Positions 40,381 to 52,400 of a DNA stretch of 64,000 nt are shown one piece after another; the stretch's first letter is position 1; each line of letters opens with the position of its first letter. The notes beneath the pieces were generated by a model that was not told the DNA's origin, searched no databases, and was given only the letters and a program-made list of their open reading frames with translations. The position numbers were made by a program, and so were the translations under genes. Location of the stretch: positions 14,470,450 to 14,534,449 of the forward strand of contig NC_134026.1 in NCBI RefSeq assembly GCF_964204645.1, written 5' to 3'. Origin of the DNA: Tubulanus polymorphus (Eukaryota; Nemertea; Palaeonemertea; Tubulaniformes; Tubulanidae).

Positions 40381-42542
40381 ATGGCGCCAGTGTTCCTGAA
40401 GTTATTCCTTTTTTACAATGGTGGGTTAATACAAAGGAAAAATGTTAATGAACTTAAAGCTGAGCTTCAGAAGCGAGGTGCAAGGACAACAGGTCGTAAA
40501 TCGAATTTAATAGAAAGGTAAGACTGAAATATTACTTCCTGGGAATAATGAATGTTTATCCTCTGATCTCACTTATATTATAACCAAATCAAAGCTATTA
40601 CGAAAGAGAAGCATTTCTTGTACTGAACATTAAAGAAGGGAGCATGTATTTTTATATCATCTGGTGGCAGCACTTTCTGGTACTCATAATTAAATTCATT
40701 TTTTTCAGGTTGGAGCACTACGAGCGCAATGAGAATTTCTATAATGAACCCATTCTTCAGCCAAGGGAACTAGTCCCAAAATGGCCATCAGATGTAACTG
40801 GCTTCAAACAACTTTGCAGTGACCACAAAGACAGTTTGCCAAAAATTACAGAAGACAATATTCGCGCCTATTTTAAATATAGATTAGCCACTGATAAGGA
40901 AATGACGAAGGACAATAAAGGAATGGAAAAAGCAAAGTTGCTGCTTGAATCAGATAGAGTGGAGGCGTGCAGTTTCTTACCAAATACTGAAAACACATAT
41001 TTAACTGGTATAGTAAGAGCTGCTATGAAAAAAAGGTGTTTTAATTAAGATATATGTTTTTTCAAAATTTTAGAATATAGAATAAGATTTGAAATTCCCC
41101 AACAGTAACCCTACATGTATTTCATTGTACAGGTTTCATATTCTGTGAAAATCAACCTTAAAAAATAACCGGAGAAGTATTAAATAGTGACTGCGAGTGC
41201 CCTGCAGGTCGTGGGCCACATAGCACATGTTCTTTGCTTCTTGTGGTTGTTAGATTTACCGAAACTGGGGACTTGCCAGTTGGAAAAAGTTGTACAGAAA
41301 CCCTACAGTCGTTCCACCAACCAAAGAAATCATATGATGCTAATGAAAATAATAAAATAGTTCTAATCTGTCATACATAAGTCCATTCGTTTTAAGTCCA
41401 CATAAAGTCTCAAATAATAATATAAACAATAATGATAATATTATTACTATAATTAATTGCATGAAATAAGAATGAAAATATGAAACCAAGGACAAAATGT
41501 TCAATCAGCATAAATGTCTTTTATTTTTAGGATCTCCGATTAAAGCTGAAGATCTGCCGTCAACCAGGAAACCCAATTTAGATGATCCACGGCCAGTTTT
41601 CCTGAGATATAGAGAGTGTTTTAAAGATCATGTGAGAAATCTGACAGTAAACTATGTTAGAAATACTGGCAAGGATATTCCACTGAGATACTTATATCCA
41701 CCTGCTAACCTGAAGATGGCAGTCCATGACCACCACTACTTACAAAAGCCATTAACAGAATACTGGGTACTGGACTCTCTGCAGGTACTTATTGTGAAAA
41801 ATAAGATTTCATTTTCAAGTTTGCATTGTGCATTTAAGAAAATAAGAAGAATCAAATTTTTTCTTTTAATCCGTTTACGTAGATATCTCGAGAGGAAGCA
41901 AATGAAATTGAAATAAACACCAGAGAACAAAGTGCTTCATCGTTATGGTTTGATGCCCCACACTGGAGAATCACTGCCTCAAGATTTGGCGAAATTGTGA
42001 AAATGACAGAAAGGCGTGATACAGAGAAGCTCTGTGTTAGTTTGACATCTCTATATAATTTCGATACAGAGGCTACGATTCATGGACGCCAGTTTGAAAA
42101 TGTAGCGATCAAATCTTTCGAATCTAAGTTTAATTCGAAAGTTCTACCATGTGGTATTTTTATCCGGCCTGATCTACCTTTTCTTGGAGCAACACCTGAC
42201 GGCGTTATTGATTCTCAGCACATAGTCGAGGTGAAATGCCCATTCAATGGCCTTGATGCAGAAAAAATCAATGTTGTTGATAGTAACTTCACATTTCTTG
42301 AAATTGTTGATGGAACCTTGCAACTCAAAAAGAACCACAACTATTATACTCAGGTTCAAGGTCAGATGCACCTATCTAGGAGGCAAATTTGTTATTTCGT
42401 CGTGTATGTATTTAAAGACTTGTTTGTTCAACAAGTAAAGTATGATCAAGTGTACTGTGAAACTATTCTCATTCCGAAGCTCACAGAATTTTTCAATGAA
42501 CACCTTGTAAAGCATATTGCCGAAACTCTAACCTCCGCTTAA
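40381..42542 (+). CDS. SAP-SWIM-YqaJ nuclease-like protein of the transposon, spliced
   Basis: Exons inferred from frames and splice sites: 40381-40517 (ATG inside the left TIR, MAPVFLKLF; SAP domain NVNELKAELQKRGARTTGRK), 40709-41035, about 41133-41344 (SWIM-like CECPAGRGPHSTC; a frameshift precedes it), 41531-41786 and 41881-42542. The last exon is the YqaJ/lambda-exonuclease-like domain: W-RITASRFGEI, GATPDGVI, EVKCPFN (catalytic D and E-x-K) and YYTQVQGQMHLS. A helper nuclease in ISL2EU transposition is the usual assumption; its role is not established. Largely intact. Confidence 0.8.
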
Positions 42543-42606
42543 AATTTAAAACATGTTGTTAAATGTGAATAAAGCTGCAATTTTATTACTAATATCTTTT
42601 CATCTT

Positions 42607-44442
42607 TTATGCTAATTTTCCAGCAATAGATCGTTTAAAATTACAAAACGTGAAACAGATGTACAGAATCCTTGAACCAAGTAATACTCTTGAATGGAAA
42701 AGAGGTTCTTGCAAAATTTTGTACGTTTTGGCCAACCCAATAATTCTCTCGACGTGTATGCGTTTTGAAGCAATTCTACGATCACGGATGACTTCTTCAG
42801 GATTTAACTGGCTTTTACCCTGTAAGAAAGTCGGGATATTACAACGAACATCAATCGGCGCGAAGAGATCTTGACAATTGAGGCCTCGGTCGGCCATGAA
42901 ACTATCACCAACGTCAAACATTTTAGAATCTTTTGATACAAGTGAGGAACGCTCCAAAATCTGACGATCACTAGTTGAACCAGCATAGCATAGCTAACGT
43001 AGGAAACAACTCCACGTGGAGATATTCCTATCATTGATTTCAGAGTGTTTTTGTTTTTGTAGCTGGAAAATGTGGCAGATTGAGCCACTACATTACTTGG
43101 TTTATCTATAGGTATTTCCGTTGCATCAAGCGCAACTCTGGTAGACGGGAAACTTTTCTTAAAATTCAATGGCATATACTTTTCCACCAATTCTTTGCTT
43201 GGCCAAACATCGATTTCCTTAAATTGAAAATAAAGGAAAATAATCCACATGTAAATGATGTTTGAAGCTACACTTTCACTTATGTTGAACATTAATGCAA
43301 GTTCATAGTCGTCCTTAGCTTGGCGTAACTTCATCATTGTCAGAAAAAAAAACTATCCGGCGGATCGTGGAGTTTAGATCTCTCCTGTAGATGGTAGGCA
43401 GCTGGCCCAAGTATATTGAAAACGTACATGAAATGCTCGAAATCGTCAAAACCGGTATAGTACTGCACAGCCCTGCTGTTATCCTTGAAATGATAGATAG
43501 AATATGTTTTGCTTCGTGTTTTATTTTCAGAATGGAGCATTGGACAGCACAATCTATACTAAATGAACTTATTGTGTCATCTTCCTGAGAAACAGGACTG
43601 GGGCAATCGGTGATAACTGTTTCTTCATGTTGAATGTCTATAATATCAGGGACATTAATGGATCTGCAACTGCGTTTTTGGGCTCTTTCTTCTCCAGGTG
43701 TACCGTCTTGTTCTTTGTTAAATGGAAAAATGGATCGAACGGCATCTTTCTTCAAAATTTTCATTTTTTCTGAAAGATAGAAAACAGTTTCCATAATTCT
43801 TAATGCCTGAATGTCATCTCTGATATCTAATTCTAATGATAAAGTATAATACAGTACGTATGTTGTTTAACAAAGTCAAACAGGAATACAAATAATTTCT
43901 ACAGCAGTCTACATCTTTTGAATAGATGTGTATTTATTTTTACAGCACTGTAATGCATGGAATATTGGAAAATAATAAATAGTTCCCTCACCAAGTGAGG
44001 CCGATGAAATAATACTCTACCGGTCGGTAAAAAATTTCTCACTGGTCCTACATCTTGTGTGCTTAAAAGCAATGAGGTGTTCTTTCAAAATGATATTATC
44101 CACATGTAAGTAAAAAAATTGAAATTAATCATAATTTTTGTACTGACCGAGTAACCCGGGAGGTCTGTAATCAGACGCCTTGAAGTGGTCTGAACAGACA
44201 ACGCTGTGTTTCGCAGGACACCACAGTTTTCTCATTTTTTCGTCAAGTCTCTCGATAGCTATGCGCCACTTCATACACAGTTCTTCATCCGATGGAAATT
44301 TATGGCCTCCTTTGTTATTTTTACAATGAGGCACGCTACAATAGGTCGGCATTTTGACACAAAAACGGCCGAAGCGCGTTCCGTTCTCGCGAGATGTAAT
44401 ACCCGGAAGTAAAACTAGTAACCAAGGGAACACTGGTGCCAT
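42607..44442 (-). pseudogene. THAP-DDE transposase of the transposon
   Basis: Exon 1 44148-44442: ATG in the right TIR (MAPVFPWLL) or, more likely, MPTYCSVPHCKNN at about 44352, a THAP zinc finger (C-x4-C ... CSDHF). Exon 2 from 43806: linker with PSPVSQEDD, FEHFMYVFNILGPAAYHL (helix-turn-helix region), then VALDATEIPIDKP (first D), FMADRGLNCQDLF (second D) and RIHVERIIGLAKTY (E) of DDE_Tnp_4. Frameshifts near 43490 and 42960 break it. It meets the YqaJ gene tail to tail 65 nt apart. Confidence 0.82.
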
Positions 44443-45249
44443 CTCGTGGTAAACTAATTGGCGAACCCCATTAATGAGATATAAAGGTGCAATACCATAT
44501 TCTTTTTATAAAAAATCATAATGATTTTGAAATAACTGGAATTTCAAAAGATCAATTCTATGGTGAATTGAAAAATGAATATGTTAAAGAAGATATAACA
44601 TTAGGAATTTGGAATCATTTTGGAATGAAAAATCATGGTGAATTAATAGATTTATATTTGATGTATTATTACTATCTGATATATTTGAAAGATTTAGAGA
44701 TATATATGTAAGTTATTTTAATATTGATCCATGTCATTGTTATTCAAGTCCAGGAATTAACTTAGGATTGTAGATTAAAATTGACAGATATAAAAATGGA
44801 TTTATTAACAAATATAGATCAATTATTATTATTTGAAAAATCTATAAGAGGAGGCGTTTCGGGTGTATTAGATGATAGATATTTCAATGTAAATGATAAT
44901 CCTGTTATAATTTATTATATATAGATGCAAGTAATCTATATGGTTGGGCAATGATGAGGCCTCAGCCTTATGGAGTATTTGAAATAACTGAAAATTTACA
45001 GAATCAAAATATTGATGAATGTGATTGGAAGAAAAGAATTCTAGATATTGCAAATGATTCTGATACCGGATACTTCTTTGTTGTAGATTTAGAATGTCCT
45101 GAAAAAAATAAATCTAAATCTAGAAGTATAGCATACTGCCCAGAAGATAAAACTGTAAAACATAATGAATTATCAAAGTTTTAAAAAGGAAAGAAACCTG
45201 AAAATCATATACAGAAAAGTTAATGGTGACTGAGGAACATAAATATAAA

Positions 45250-46366
45250 TATAGCTGCTAAGCAGCGATGACGGGTTTTCTGCAAAGCCATTCAGAATGA
45301 TGGGAATTGTAGTAAATTGAAATACCGATACCGTACATTGAATAAAATGCATTGACAGATTCGAACCTAATATGCAACCACTGTGTAAACGTCAAATATG
45401 ATCCAGCTTTGAAACCGAACATACGCGGACGTACAATCAACAAATATGAATTTATTTGACCAGACATTTATTTTGGCATTCAAACATACTGTATTATCAC
45501 CATGCTTGAAAATGGATCTGTCCTATTAAGAACTCATCGTAAGCACCAGCTGAGTCGATAGATTGAGTGAATTTACAGATAAGAACGTATTATGATTTGG
45601 AATAGATTTAAGAAGTTAATCTTTTTATTGATATATATTATTGATATAATATTTGAATGAATACATATATTGTAGTGTAGATTTAATCTATAAATAATGA
45701 ATTGATTTGGTCTGGGTTTCCGGCTGATGTTGATTTTGGCTTTTATGGATTGCAAATTCTATAGTGATAAACAATTTATACCTGCAACATGTGTGTAAAT
45801 CAAACCTATTACACTAGTTGCGTGTGTTTCCTAATAAACGGGAGAGTCACTCTTGATCTGAGTTATTGGAAAAATAATGTTCATTTGGTTATAGAAATTC
45901 ATTGCCTTTTTAAAAATTATATAGTAATATTTGTTCTGTCCTAATTTTCATTACTGTATGAACCAATGATATGCTTTGTAAATATGATGTAATAATACAA
46001 ATTTGAGTTTGAATTAAATTTGAATATGAGAATCAAGCATAACTTGTGTTTTTTCTACTTGTCTTACTTGTCCCTCGTTAACAGTTCCAGAGTTTCAATT
46101 ACAATCAAATCCAAATTGGCTAAAAAGTACATCGGACTAAATGAAATGAACTGAAATGAACTAAATGAAAGTCACTGCAAACCTATTCCAGTGTTGTGTC
46201 GATCGTGTTGAATCACTTTGCTTTTGAGTTGAAAGAATCAGATCTTCTATGGCGCAACATCGGTCGAAGAGAGATATCTTGGTGTTGACTGTCCTTGACC
46301 ATTTAACTTCATGTGTTTATTGTACATTGGAATCAGCATCATACCCATTTGAACTGCAAAATATTC
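45250..46366. other. Non-coding stretch after a repeat terminus
   Basis: A short repeat terminus (aatatagctgctaagcagcg then atgacgggttttctgca) at 45247-45285 cuts copy C of HPE. The rest contains no recognised gene or element. Confidence 0.4.
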
Positions 46367-47578
46367 GGGTGTTCGAACTTCGCTGAATCGCTGAACCGCT
46401 GAAACGCTGATTATTATATTAATTTCGCTGAATCATTGAATTTATTCTAAAATACGCTGAATCTATGTAAATCTTACACATTCTAAAGACAATTAATTAT
46501 TTGATCGATTAAATGAGAAATTTCGTTACATATTCGAAAAAAATCCAGTTAGACGGACTACGGTAACGTCCTTCGGCGATGATCACCGGTACTTCGGGTC
46601 ATGTAAACTTGTACCATAGAATAGAAACTGATACAGGTACATGTACAACCGTGGCGTTCGAGCGGTGAGAACCATTTTCTCTGTGAAGAAAGTAAAGGGC
46701 AATATTTAAGCAATAGTTGTATCGCCGATCGGTGGTGTTACATGTGATACATTCAACAGAGGAATTCCCATTAAAACAACAACTGTTTAAACGAAAATGA
46801 TCACATATGATTCTGCGTGAGTTTTATTTAACCTTACAGCTTTAACCTTATCATGTTTAAAATTTATTGTTCCATTGTTTGAATGAACCGGAACCGAATT
46901 TACCAATTATGTATTTCGATTTAAACAAAAAAAAAAGATCTGAAAAAATCTTACCCTTTTCTCACCCTCTTGACACTTATCCTCACCCCTCTATAATTCT
47001 TAATTCAATATAATCCGTCGTAAAAATAGAATTTACGACTGCTTTACGACGTCGTAAAATAGCCACTTCGTACTTTATTCCATCGGCAGTCTGTTCGACC
47101 GTCTGAATTGAATTGAATAGGGCAGGCCTAAATTGAATTAGAATTAATTAGTTCAGCAGTTAAGTGAATTCAATTATCGTACAATCATCGACGTCAATAT
47201 CAACTAGAGGTATCAATATCAAATATAGAGTTTGCAAAACATGAATTTCCTATGTTATTCATAATAATCTGGCAGAAACGAACGAGTAGATAAAAACAGA
47301 TAAACGACGTGGAGAAACGATTGAAATTAAATTGTTGAGTGCTGGATGTAATAAAAATGAACTTACGTTTTGGTCCTGGCCCGCGTCCTCAAAGCGTTTT
47401 TATCTTGCTCTAAAAGCGTTTCTATCGTCGAATATGGCACCACTTATATGATATATTATTTATTATACATTGTTCATTATACAATTGTTTGAAAAAACCA
47501 GTGAAATTAAATGTAATGATAATTAACATAAAATTCAGCGGTTCAGTGATTCAGCTATTCAGCGAAGTTCGAACACCC
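46367..47578. mobile_element. Non-autonomous DNA element with TIRs of CGCTGAA units
   Basis: Inverted ends of about 35 bp: gggtgttcgaacttcgctga, then atcgctgaaccgctgaa at 46367 and its complement ending at 47578. Both ends are built of repeated gctgaa(t/c)c units. aatattc just outside on the left is matched inverted just outside on the right. No ORF of note; about 1.2 kb. Confidence 0.6.
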
Positions 47579-47740
47579 TGAGAATATTAACACGCATAAA
47601 TATAATAACTCATACGTGTAGTAACAAGGCCGAACCAAATTTCCTAAACCTTTCAGCAAAAAAGACAGACATACTAAAAAACCTATGAATACAGGTACTT
47701 TATTTGATAACATAAAATTTTATTTGACGTACCAGCAGAG

Positions 47741-48009
47741 ATTAAATTGTTGACTGCAGGATGTAATAAATATAAACTTACATTTTGGTCCTGGTCCGCA
47801 TCCGCTAAGCGTTTTTATCTTGCTTTGAAAGCGTTACTATCGTCAAATAGACACCACTTATATGATTTATTATTTATTATACATTGTTCGTTTTACAATT
47901 GCTTGAAAAAAATCAGCAAAATTAAAAGAAATGATAATTAACATAAAATTCAGCGTTTCAGTAATTCAGCAGTTCAGCGATTCAGTGATTCAGCGAAGTT
48001 CGAACACCC
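47741..48009 (+). repeat. Second copy of the right end of the preceding element
   Basis: About 250 bp direct repeat of 47327-47578 (ttttggtcctgg-ccgc, gcgtttttatcttgct, ... gcgaagttcgaacaccc), some 85% similar by eye, with a longer gctgaa-type array. A partial second insertion or tandem duplication. Confidence 0.6.
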
Positions 48010-48657
48010 AAACTATTCATACAACATAAAAACCTACAGTACATGTATACAGTAATCAAACTTTCACCGATGTTGGATATTTGAATGAACGTTAGGCTTA
48101 TTTCAGTATTCTAAAGCAGGAAATAATAAGCCCAATCAATAGGCCGATACCCATGGTACTATTTTATAATGCGTACAGCTGTACCGTACACTTATCAGTC
48201 AAGATTGGAGAAATCGGTATACCAAACATACGTACAGCAAAATGTACAGGCCTACAATGATTTCTGGTATACAAGCCGTGACCACATGAACCTTTTGGAT
48301 CTAGGTTTGACTATTAATGTCAGCAGGTAAGAGAAGGCCCGAGTAAAATTTAATTGCACCGCTCAAATCAATTAGCCTTTCTGCGTGTGAATCACTGTAT
48401 TGTTTTGAAAATAGGCCTATCGAGTGAATTAGTGCATAGACTGAATTAGACTTTGGGCTAGTCCTGACCAAATCCTCTCCATGTTATAATGGCACCAGTT
48501 ATAGTAACATCAGGGCCGACGAGAGGGAAAAAGTTGTGTTTGTAGTACATAGGCATGGTAGGCTTATCGTACCCTCTTGATACTTAAAACGCTGTTGTTA
48601 CATGTACGGTGATTTCTACAGGTTAGCCGTATGTGAGTACGTTGACGCTCAGACTTG

Positions 48658-48745
48658 CAAAGTTGGGATTCGAAACCAAACGAAAAAAAAAAATAATTAG
48701 TAAGTAGTAGTCCAGTGATTTTACCCACTGTGCCACAGAACATAA
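48658..48745 (-). repeat. tRNA-derived SINE-like sequence
   Basis: Minus strand: TGGCACAGTGGGTAAAATCA (A-box-like) and GGTTTCGAATCCC (B-box-like), about 50 nt apart, with an oligo-T between. Spacing and boxes match an RNA polymerase III internal promoter. No clean cloverleaf, so a SINE relic rather than a tRNA gene. Confidence 0.5.
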
Positions 48746-48834
48746 CTGCAAGGCGGATGAAATTTGATTTACAAATAGCCTAGCCTCACCTAACCCAAAC
48801 TCTATTCTTTCACGCATGCGCGATTGCAGATTAT

Positions 48835-49055
48835 AGGAACTCACGTACGGCGTTTGTAGGGGATGCACGTACGGTTAACCGGCGGAGATCACCGTACATT
48901 CACGTACGGGTAACAACTTCGTACTTAAAATGGTATTGGCTACTAGGAACTCACGTAGGGCGTTAGTAGGGAACTCACGTACGGTTAACCTGTGGAGATC
49001 ACCGTACAGTCACGTACGGGTAACAGCTACGTACTTAAAATGGTATTGGCTACTA
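48835..49055 (+). repeat. Two 110 bp tandem units rich in CACGTACGG
   Basis: Units 48835-48944 and 48945-49055, each with several cacgtacgg motifs and ending cttaaaatggtattggctacta. Non-coding. Confidence 0.7.
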
Positions 49056-49288
49056 TATAATAGGCCTATAGGCAAATAAATACCGGTAGGCTTTCTTACT
49101 TAGCTTCCACACTTCACAACCGAACCAACTGACCAACCAGTATATTTTAGTCCCAGTACGCACCAACCGGCACAGGCCTAACACTGTTTGTCATCTGTGT
49201 GTCATCTGTCATCTGTGTTTGTCATCGTAGTAGGCTATCGATAATCACCTGATACTTATGTGTCGTTTGTTTTCTCTCTGAGACGAAA

Positions 49289-49409
49289 GTAATAGGGAAT
49301 ATGGGGGTTAAAGTCAAAGGTTTGAAGGGTTTAAAAATAAATTCGAGTGTTCGAGAATTTATTTTTCGACTCTTCGACCTTTGGCTTGAACCCCCATATT
49401 CCCTATTAC
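49289..49409. repeat. HPE terminal palindrome, complete (copy D)
   Basis: Outer arm gtaatagggaatatgggggt; inner arm ends with its complement at 49409. The 20 outer nt match perfectly, then tcaaaggtttgaagggttt pairs with the ggtcgaagagtcg form. The core reads aaattcgagtgttcgagaattt in the direction outside-to-gene, the reverse of copies A, B and C. Gene-side flank attcatatatatgaat as in copy A. Confidence 0.82.
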
Positions 49410-49480
49410 TCTTATAATATTCATATATATGAATATAAATAACTTCTAAAATTGATTTTTATAGAAGATTTGATATTAAA

Positions 49481-52400
49481 ATGGAAGCAAATAAGAAGTA
49501 CTACTGTTCAACATGTGAAATCAATATAGATAAATCTCAAAAAGCAAGACATAATAAAACTAAACCTCACTTAGAGAATAAATTGAAATTAGAATATAAA
49601 GATGATATATTAGAAACTATATTAGATGAATTAAAGAATGAAAATGAAATATACAAATGTGATACATGTAATCAATCATTCAGTGATAAAAGATATTATA
49701 AAGAACATTTAAAATCTAAAAGTCATATTAGAAATATGAATAATGATATTTGAGGTGAAGATTATTTTGATGATGATAATGATAAGAAACAGAAGACAAT
49801 TAAAAGAATAATAGATAAATTAAACAATAAAAGGCCATACATGGAAGATGTTAGAAATTATATTAATTCATTAGATAATAAAAAAGAAATAGAGATAACT
49901 GAAGCATTTAAAAGTGATATTGGTCCATCTGCTATTGAGTTTAAATTTCACAAAGGTAAAACATTAGAAGAAAATAAAAAACATTTAGAAAATATGAGAA
50001 ATATTATAAAAATAATTACTGATGTTGAATACCCTAAAATTAGCATATCGGCTAAAGTTAAATTTATAAAATCTGAAGATAAACCGATGTATAATATAAA
50101 TTCTCATTCACAACATATAATTTCAAAACAACATATAGATGAAAAATTATATAAATGTTATAATGAAGTACAAACTAAAATAGAAGAGAAATATTTTGAA
50201 GGATCTGGTTTAATATTTGATGAAATAATATTTATAACTTTACATGTTTGTAACACAAAATATAATAAGTTAACTAAATCGAAACCAATTGATGAAAATA
50301 ATTTATCATATTATAAAGATGATAATATAAATGGATCAAGTTATATTAAACTACCATGTAAAACTAATGTTGTTATAAATGTACGAAATGAAAATGATAA
50401 ATGTTTTCTATGGACAATAATTAGTTGCTTACATCCAGTTGAAGATTATAAACAACATAGTTTTAGATTAATACATTATAAACCATTTGAAAATAATTAT
50501 AAGAGAGACAATTATCCTGTTAGAATTAAAAATATCCCAAAAAATAGAAAGAGATAATAATTTAAAAATAAATGTATACGATTTAATCAAATAACCAAAA
50601 ACAAAAGGTAATAATATTAAACATTAGAACCTTAATACCTATCAAAAGATTATGATTCAAATGGTGTTATAGATATATTATATTATGAAAATCATTATAT
50701 GTGGATTAAAAGAATTGATTTATTTTTCAAATCAGAAAATGATCACCATAAAATATATCTATGTAGAAAATGTATAACTAAATTCAGAAATGAAAGTGCA
50801 TTATTAAATCATAAACAATTATGTGAAAATCATGATTATTGTAAAATAGTTTACCAAATGAAAAGGATAAAATATTATAATTCAAAAAACATGATTACAA
50901 GAATAAGGTACCATTTGTAATATATGGAGATTTTGAATCATTAAATAAAGAATTAACTGACCGAGATAGAAAAGAAATATATTATAAAAGAAAGAAATTA
51001 AATTCTAATTCTAATGATGTAATTGATTATTCAGATCCTCTAATAACAAATACTATTAAAAAGATTCACCAAAGTGCTGCAGCTTTCGGGTTATATATTA
51101 AATCTGATTATCCAGAACTAATCAAAAATGAATATTAGTATTATAGAAACTAAAATGTCATCAATCATTTTTGTGACTTATTAATTGAATATGAAATCAA
51201 ATTTAGTAAACTATTAGATACAAATATAGAAATTATAATGACAGAAGAAGATAAAGAAGAATTTGAGTTTGTAGATAAATGTTACTATTGTGAAAAGATA
51301 TTTAATTTTAAAGATAAAAGAGTTAGAGATCATGATCATTTGAATGGTAAATTTAGAGGTGCGGCACATGAGAATTGTAACTTACAAGCTAAGAAAATTA
51401 ACTTTGTTTCAGTAATATTTCATAATTTATCAGGGTATGATGCTCATTTATTTATCAAACAGCTGTGTCATAAAAAAGAAGAAATCAATAATGAAATTGA
51501 AAGATTAAATTCAAATAGATCAAAAGATAAAATACCAACTTATAAATTTAAAATGTTAGCTAAAACCTCTGAAAATTATATATCTTTCTAATTTGGATGT
51601 CTAAGATTTATAGATTCATATAGATTTTTAAGCAGTTCATTAGATGATTTATCAAAATCAATAGTTGATGATGAATTAAAAATATTAAAACAACATTATC
51701 CAAATAAGGATGATTTTCAATTAAAGAGATATAAAGGCGCAATTCCATATTCACTTTATAAATCACATAATGATTTCAATATAACTGAATTATTAAAAGA
51801 ACAATTCTAAGATGAATTAAGATCCGAATATGTTAAAGATGAAGTATATAATAGAACATTGAATATTTGGAATCATTTCAAATTAGAAAATCATGGAGAA
51901 TTAGTAGATTCATATTTAAAATCAGATGTATTATTATTAACTGATATACTTGAAAGGTTTAGAGATGTAAATCTAAAATATTTTAATATTGATCCATGTC
52001 ATTGTTATTCATCACCAGGTTTAACTTGGGATTGTGGTTTAAAATTTACAGATATAAAAATGGATTTTTTAACAAATATAGATCAACTATTATTATTTGA
52101 AAAATCTATAAGAGGAGGAGTTTCAGGTGTATTAGGAGATAGATATTTCAATGTAAATGATAACCCTGGATATAAATTATTATATATAGATGCAAATAAT
52201 CTATATGGTTGGGCAATGATGGAACCACAACCTTTTGGAGATTTTGATATTAACTGAAGTTTTACAGTATGAAAATAATGATAAATTTGATTGGAAGAAA
52301 AGAATTCTAGATATTGCAGATGATTCAGAGACTGGTTACTTCTTCGTTGTAGACTTGGAATATCCCGAAGATAAAAAATTTAAATCTAGAAATCTAGCAT

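Larger units (their letters stand above)
40351..44469 (+). mobile_element. ISL2EU/PIF-Harbinger-type DNA transposon, complete ends
   Basis: 4,119 bp with terminal inverted repeats: GGGGTTCACCA...ATGGCGCCAGTGTTCC (40351-40396) and the complement of GGGGTTCGCCA...ATGGCACCAGTGTTCC (44427-44469). An AT dinucleotide stands on both sides (40349-40350, 44470-44471), and the other HPE copies show a single AT there, so this is the target duplication. It carries two convergent genes: SAP/SWIM/YqaJ (plus) and THAP/DDE transposase (minus), a combination known for the ISL2EU (IS4EU) group. Confidence 0.88.
38480..45249 (+). pseudogene. HPE zinc-finger/HNH/PolB split by an ISL2EU transposon (copy C)
   Basis: First part 38480-40350: fingers (YYCPTCIISIDESQKARHSK; second finger has CDTRNQ instead of CDTCNQ, losing a zinc ligand), linker, duplicated CFLW block, YGDFESLNKESTDHDRK (exonuclease I), HNH-like HDNLNGKFRGAAHENC, FHNLSGYDAHLFIKQL. 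Second part 44472-45249: SFYKNHNDFEITGISKDQFY, GSGVSGVL-type SIRGGVSGVLDDRYF, motif A as YIDASNLYGWAMMRPQPYG, and SDTGYFFVVDLECPEKNK. It ends at LMVTEEHKYK where a repeat terminus begins; motifs B and C are lost. Confidence 0.75.

Noticed and set aside
48835-49055. CRISPR-like array
   Set aside because: Just two long tandem units without spacers, in a eukaryotic genome.
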